Positions 5,614 through 8,188 of a stretch of 8,188 nucleotides of DNA are shown in pieces. The notes under the pieces were generated by a model, which worked only from the letters and a program-made list of their open reading frames with translations, did no database searches and was not told where the DNA came from. Source of the DNA: an uncultured Lachnospiraceae bacterium (GTDB lineage: Bacteria; Bacillota; Clostridia; Lachnospirales; Lachnospiraceae); the NCBI GenBank assembly GCA_946413945.1, contig CAMKMR010000067.1, positions 1 through 8,188 on the forward strand, read 5' to 3'. Both the position numbers and the translations under genes were made by a program. Every line of letters starts with the position of its first letter. Position 1 is the stretch's first letter.

Positions 5614-7869
5614 ATGGGTATATTTTCATTACTTGGAAAAAATGAAGAAACAGAGATAATAAATGATACTGAGCGAATTCTTCGCGATTCTTATAATCCG
5701 GAAATAAAGGCTGTATTAAATAGATTTAATTATTTAAAAGCACATAGAAATGAATGCAAGATAGAGCCATTTAGCTTATATGCGGCTGCAGTTAAAGTAC
5801 TTCTGACAGTATCAGATATATCACCTAAAGCATATAAGCAGATTTTGGATTATGCTGAGAACGTTTATGTGGATATGTTCCCTTTTGAGGAGAACACAGC
5901 TGATTTTGAACAGTTAAAACTGATCTTTCTTGAAATGTTCAATAAGGACGGGGCTATCGTAAAAGGCATTTTTATAAGGGATATCTATGACGTTTTCACA
6001 GATAAAATGAATTTCCTTAAATGGACAAGACACATTTTTTCTGAGAATCTTAATGAGCTGCTTATTGCATATGTAAAGCCTTACGCGGTTCAGGCAAGGG
6101 TATATTTCCTTGATGAGGATTGTTTTACAGCAAATCTTATTGATGTGACTGAAAAGTTTCAGATTTCTGCTGATAAGCAGGCCGTTTTTGATGCGGAGAT
6201 AGAAAAGCTTCAGCATATGACTGGCATTTATGATATAAATGAATCTACCATTATCGACGCTGTTAATAAGATTAAGTCAGCGCAGCTGCTTCATGATAAG
6301 ATTTCTGGGCTGATGAAGGTGGTCGATGAGAGAGTTACTATTCTTGATTCTACTTCTAGAAGCTCAGTGCTTGATGTGAAAAATATATGCGATGACGAAG
6401 TTAAAAAAGCCAAGTATGAATTAAAGATCATAGATGAAAAATTAAAGCAGGCTTATGATAACTGCGTTGCTGAGCAAAAGCAGGTGGTATTATATGAGAA
6501 GCAGAAACTCTTAGATGAAACATTTGCAGAGGCAGAAGAAAGACTCAGTGCCTTAAAGCGAGCAGCAGAAAAAACTATAAACACAGTAAAGTTTGAGATG
6601 CCAGAGGGCCTTACAGAAATGGTACTGGATGCATCTCAGGTTAGATTTAGCGGCATGAATCCGGGAGCCCCAAATATGCCTGGAATGAGTGGCATTGGAA
6701 CAAATGACGCAGCTGGAAGTGGCACAGGAATGAGTGGCGCAACCGTAAGTGGCGCAGGATTCACAGCTCCAAATATAGGCGCAGGATTTGATGCAGGAGT
6801 AGAAGGCCCAAACAGCGCAGGGTATGCAGCATCAGGTTTTGGAGCAGGCATTTCAATAACTTCAAACGCAAACGTAAGTGCATATCAAGGTGCAGGCCAG
6901 GATTATGCAAGAATCTACGAGCATCAGGTAAATTCATTTGATCAGGATAATGAGATACCGGGAGTTAATCCATTATTAGACGAATCAAGAAAATTCAGTG
7001 ACAGACTTAAGGAAGCAATGGAAAGAAAGGCACATTTATCTGCCTTAGGGGAACATTTCCATGAGATGTTTGATGACGTGCTTATCGCAGTTATGGAAAA
7101 TGCAAACCCTTATCTTATTGGACCTTCGGGTTGTGGAAAGACTTACATGGTTTCACAGATAGCAAGAATTCTTGAAATGGAATTTATCGATATCGGTTAT
7201 ATCAATGAGGAATATGACATTTTAGGTTTCCAGACTGCAAACGGAGGTTACAGCAGACCAAACTTCTACAGATGCTATAAGTATGGAAAGATAGCTTTCT
7301 GCGACGAGCTTGATAATGGTAACAGCAGAGCAACTGTAAAACTCAATTCATTTTTATCAAATATCAAGGACGCAAATTACAGCTTCCCAAACGGCGAAAA
7401 TGTAAGTCGTCATCCAAACTTCAGACTTATCGGAGCTGGTAATACTGATGGGAATGGAGCTAACAGCAATTACAATTCAAGAGAAAAGATTGAAGAATCA
7501 GTTCAGCAGAGATTTACACCAATCTTTATTAATTATGATAATGATGTTGAGAAAAGAATCCTTAGTGATTATCCAGAGTGGTATTCATTTGTTGTGCTTT
7601 TCAGAATGGCAACAGATGAATGGGGCAAAAAGAATTATGGAGATGCGCCAGGTATCATTACCACAAGAGATGCTACAAGAATAAAGAAGTATCTGGATAA
7701 TCAAAGTTTTAATATGAATAAGATCTTAGAGTATGAATTTATTCAGACAAAGGATATTACATATCTCGCTTTTATTCAGGATTATATCGGACAGTATATA
7801 AAAGATTATCAGAATGCAGAGCAAATTTATAAAGAATTTTCTCAGATTATCAATTTAAGAAGGGGTTAA
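5614..7869 (+). CDS. MoxR/AAA_5-type AAA+ ATPase with long N-terminal extension (gene F)
   Basis: This is a 751-residue protein. Residues 1-210 are mostly helical and unrecognised. Residues about 214-330 are Lys/Glu-rich and likely coiled coil. Residues about 345-430 are a Gly/Ala/Ser-rich low-complexity linker. The AAA+ module begins near 465: Walker A GPSGCGKT at 503-510, Walker B IAFCDELD with Asp564-Glu565, sensor 1 GAGNT with Asn610, and an SREKIEESVQQRF segment in which Arg633 sits where family members have the DRF arginine. The fold is that of the AAA_5/MoxR group (ATPases that remodel proteins, often with a VWA partner). The ATPase core looks active. Only about 285 residues are needed for it, so the protein is much longer than ordinary MoxR (about 300-350). 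No membrane segment is seen. The nearest GGGAG (5594-5598) is 15 bases upstream, so translation probably depends on coupling to gene E. Confidence 0.92.
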   Translation: MGIFSLLGKNEETEIINDTERILRDSYNPEIKAVLNRFNYLKAHRNECKIEPFSLYAAAVKVLLTVSDISPKAYKQILDYAENVYVDMFPFEENTADFEQLKLIFLEMFNKDGAIVKGIFIRDIYDVFTDKMNFLKWTRHIFSENLNELLIAYVKPYAVQARVYFLDEDCFTANLIDVTEKFQISADKQAVFDAEIEKLQHMTGIYDINESTIIDAVNKIKSAQLLHDKISGLMKVVDERVTILDSTSRSSVLDVKNICDDEVKKAKYELKIIDEKLKQAYDNCVAEQKQVVLYEKQKLLDETFAEAEERLSALKRAAEKTINTVKFEMPEGLTEMVLDASQVRFSGMNPGAPNMPGMSGIGTNDAAGSGTGMSGATVSGAGFTAPNIGAGFDAGVEGPNSAGYAASGFGAGISITSNANVSAYQGAGQDYARIYEHQVNSFDQDNEIPGVNPLLDESRKFSDRLKEAMERKAHLSALGEHFHEMFDDVLIAVMENANPYLIGPSGCGKTYMVSQIARILEMEFIDIGYINEEYDILGFQTANGGYSRPNFYRCYKYGKIAFCDELDNGNSRATVKLNSFLSNIKDANYSFPNGENVSRHPNFRLIGAGNTDGNGANSNYNSREKIEESVQQRFTPIFINYDNDVEKRILSDYPEWYSFVVLFRMATDEWGKKNYGDAPGIITTRDATRIKKYLDNQSFNMNKILEYEFIQTKDITYLAFIQDYIGQYIKDYQNAEQIYKEFSQIINLRRG
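6682..6788 (+). repeat. Short direct repeats in the Gly/Ala-rich linker of gene F
   Basis: GGAATGAGTGGC occurs at 6682-6693 and 6727-6738, and GGCGCAGGATT at 6751-6761 and 6778-6788. Spacings are 45 and 27 bases, both multiples of three, so gain or loss of copies keeps the frame. This fits a linker that grows by slippage or unequal exchange. Confidence 0.6.
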
Positions 7870-7872
7870 GAT

Positions 7873-8188
7873 ATGGTACATAAAGGGGTAAGCCCTGAGG
7901 AGTGCAGATTTCTGGAGATATCCCAAAGAAAGGATCTCGTTGAATATAAGATGTATTTTAAGTCAATCGGTGAGGTTCAGACTTTCCTTCAAAATGATCC
8001 TGATATTAATTCAGAAATTTTTTATGAGCAAAAGAGCAGGACCGCGACTGAATCATTTGCGGGAGCGCCTTTAGATGATGCTATCAGATACTGCATTGGG
8101 GGCTATGATCAGAATTATGAACAGTTTCTAAGTCTGGCAAAGCAGTTAGAGCATGTTAATAAGAAAAGTGTAAAGGTAAGAAAGACTG
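7873..8188 (+). CDS. Partial gene downstream of the ATPase, possible VWA/DUF7192-type partner (gene G)
   Basis: The frame is open from ATG 7873 to the window edge (105 codons), so the C-terminus is missing. AGGGG (7861-7865), which overlaps the last codons of gene F, lies 7 bases before the ATG. The gap from the gene F stop is 3 bases, so it belongs to the same operon. The visible protein begins MVHKGVSPEECRFLEI and has a conserved-looking ESFAGAPLDDAIRYCIGGY segment. I associate an F-x-G-x-P, acidic, A, then Gly-Tyr/Trp pattern with DUF7192-type proteins that pair with MoxR-like ATPases and can carry a VWA-like domain further on. That is an inference from memory. No MIDAS motif is visible in this part, so a VWA domain, if present, lies beyond the window. 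Confidence 0.8.
   Translation, partial: MVHKGVSPEECRFLEISQRKDLVEYKMYFKSIGEVQTFLQNDPDINSEIFYEQKSRTATESFAGAPLDDAIRYCIGGYDQNYEQFLSLAKQLEHVNKKSVKVRKT

Noticed and set aside
6636..6851. Minus-strand Pro/Ala-rich open frame inside gene F
   Set aside because: It is the mirror of the Gly/Ala-rich linker codons; the plus-strand frame is continuous with the ATPase.

Overview
The window comes from a low-GC Firmicute. Genes are closely spaced, ribosome binding sites are purine-rich GGAGG/AAAGG types, and the protein families resemble those of gut or rumen Lachnospiraceae such as Butyrivibrio and its relatives. That taxonomic guess is inference from style and remembered family resemblance; there is no rRNA or marker gene here. 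I see no tRNA, rRNA, CRISPR array or intact insertion sequence.

Layout. (1) 1-220: possible tail of an upstream gene, then the leader of gene A. (2) 221-970 (+): gene A, a zinc-ribbon protein of the DUF4428 type, closed by a clear intrinsic terminator at 1026-1054. (3) 971-1488: a 518-base gap with that terminator, a degenerate repeat field (a 20-bp period block at 1145-1204 and a 32-bp period pair at 1225-1270) and a near-consensus sigma-A promoter at 1368-1397 surrounded by CAATAA/TTATTG-type dyads. (4) 1489-2604 (+): gene B, a polytopic membrane protein with a conserved C-terminal cytosolic-looking block (DUF6688-like). (5) 2601-2653: a perfect 25-bp-arm palindrome that holds the stop codons of both convergent genes and works as a two-way terminator. 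(6) 3405-2650 and 4079-3456 (-): two membrane-protein genes, D then C in transcription order, probably one operon. (7) 4080-4420: an AT-rich divergent regulatory region with several inverted repeats and -10-like hexamers on both strands. (8) 4421 to the window end (+): a tightly packed operon E-F-G, with gaps of 2 and 3 bases.

The E-F-G operon is the most interesting part. F is a 751-residue MoxR/AAA_5-type AAA+ ATPase with intact Walker A, Walker B and sensor 1. It has an unusual 460-residue N-terminal extension: a helical domain, a coiled coil and a Gly/Ala-rich linker. E (396 aa) is an unrecognised soluble protein. G is cut by the window edge and looks like the kind of partner protein (DUF7192/VWA-like) that often accompanies such ATPases. 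By analogy with known MoxR-VWA pairs this could be a chaperone or remodelling machine, but the substrate is unknown. The divergent C/D membrane operon shares its upstream region, so co-regulation is possible, not shown.
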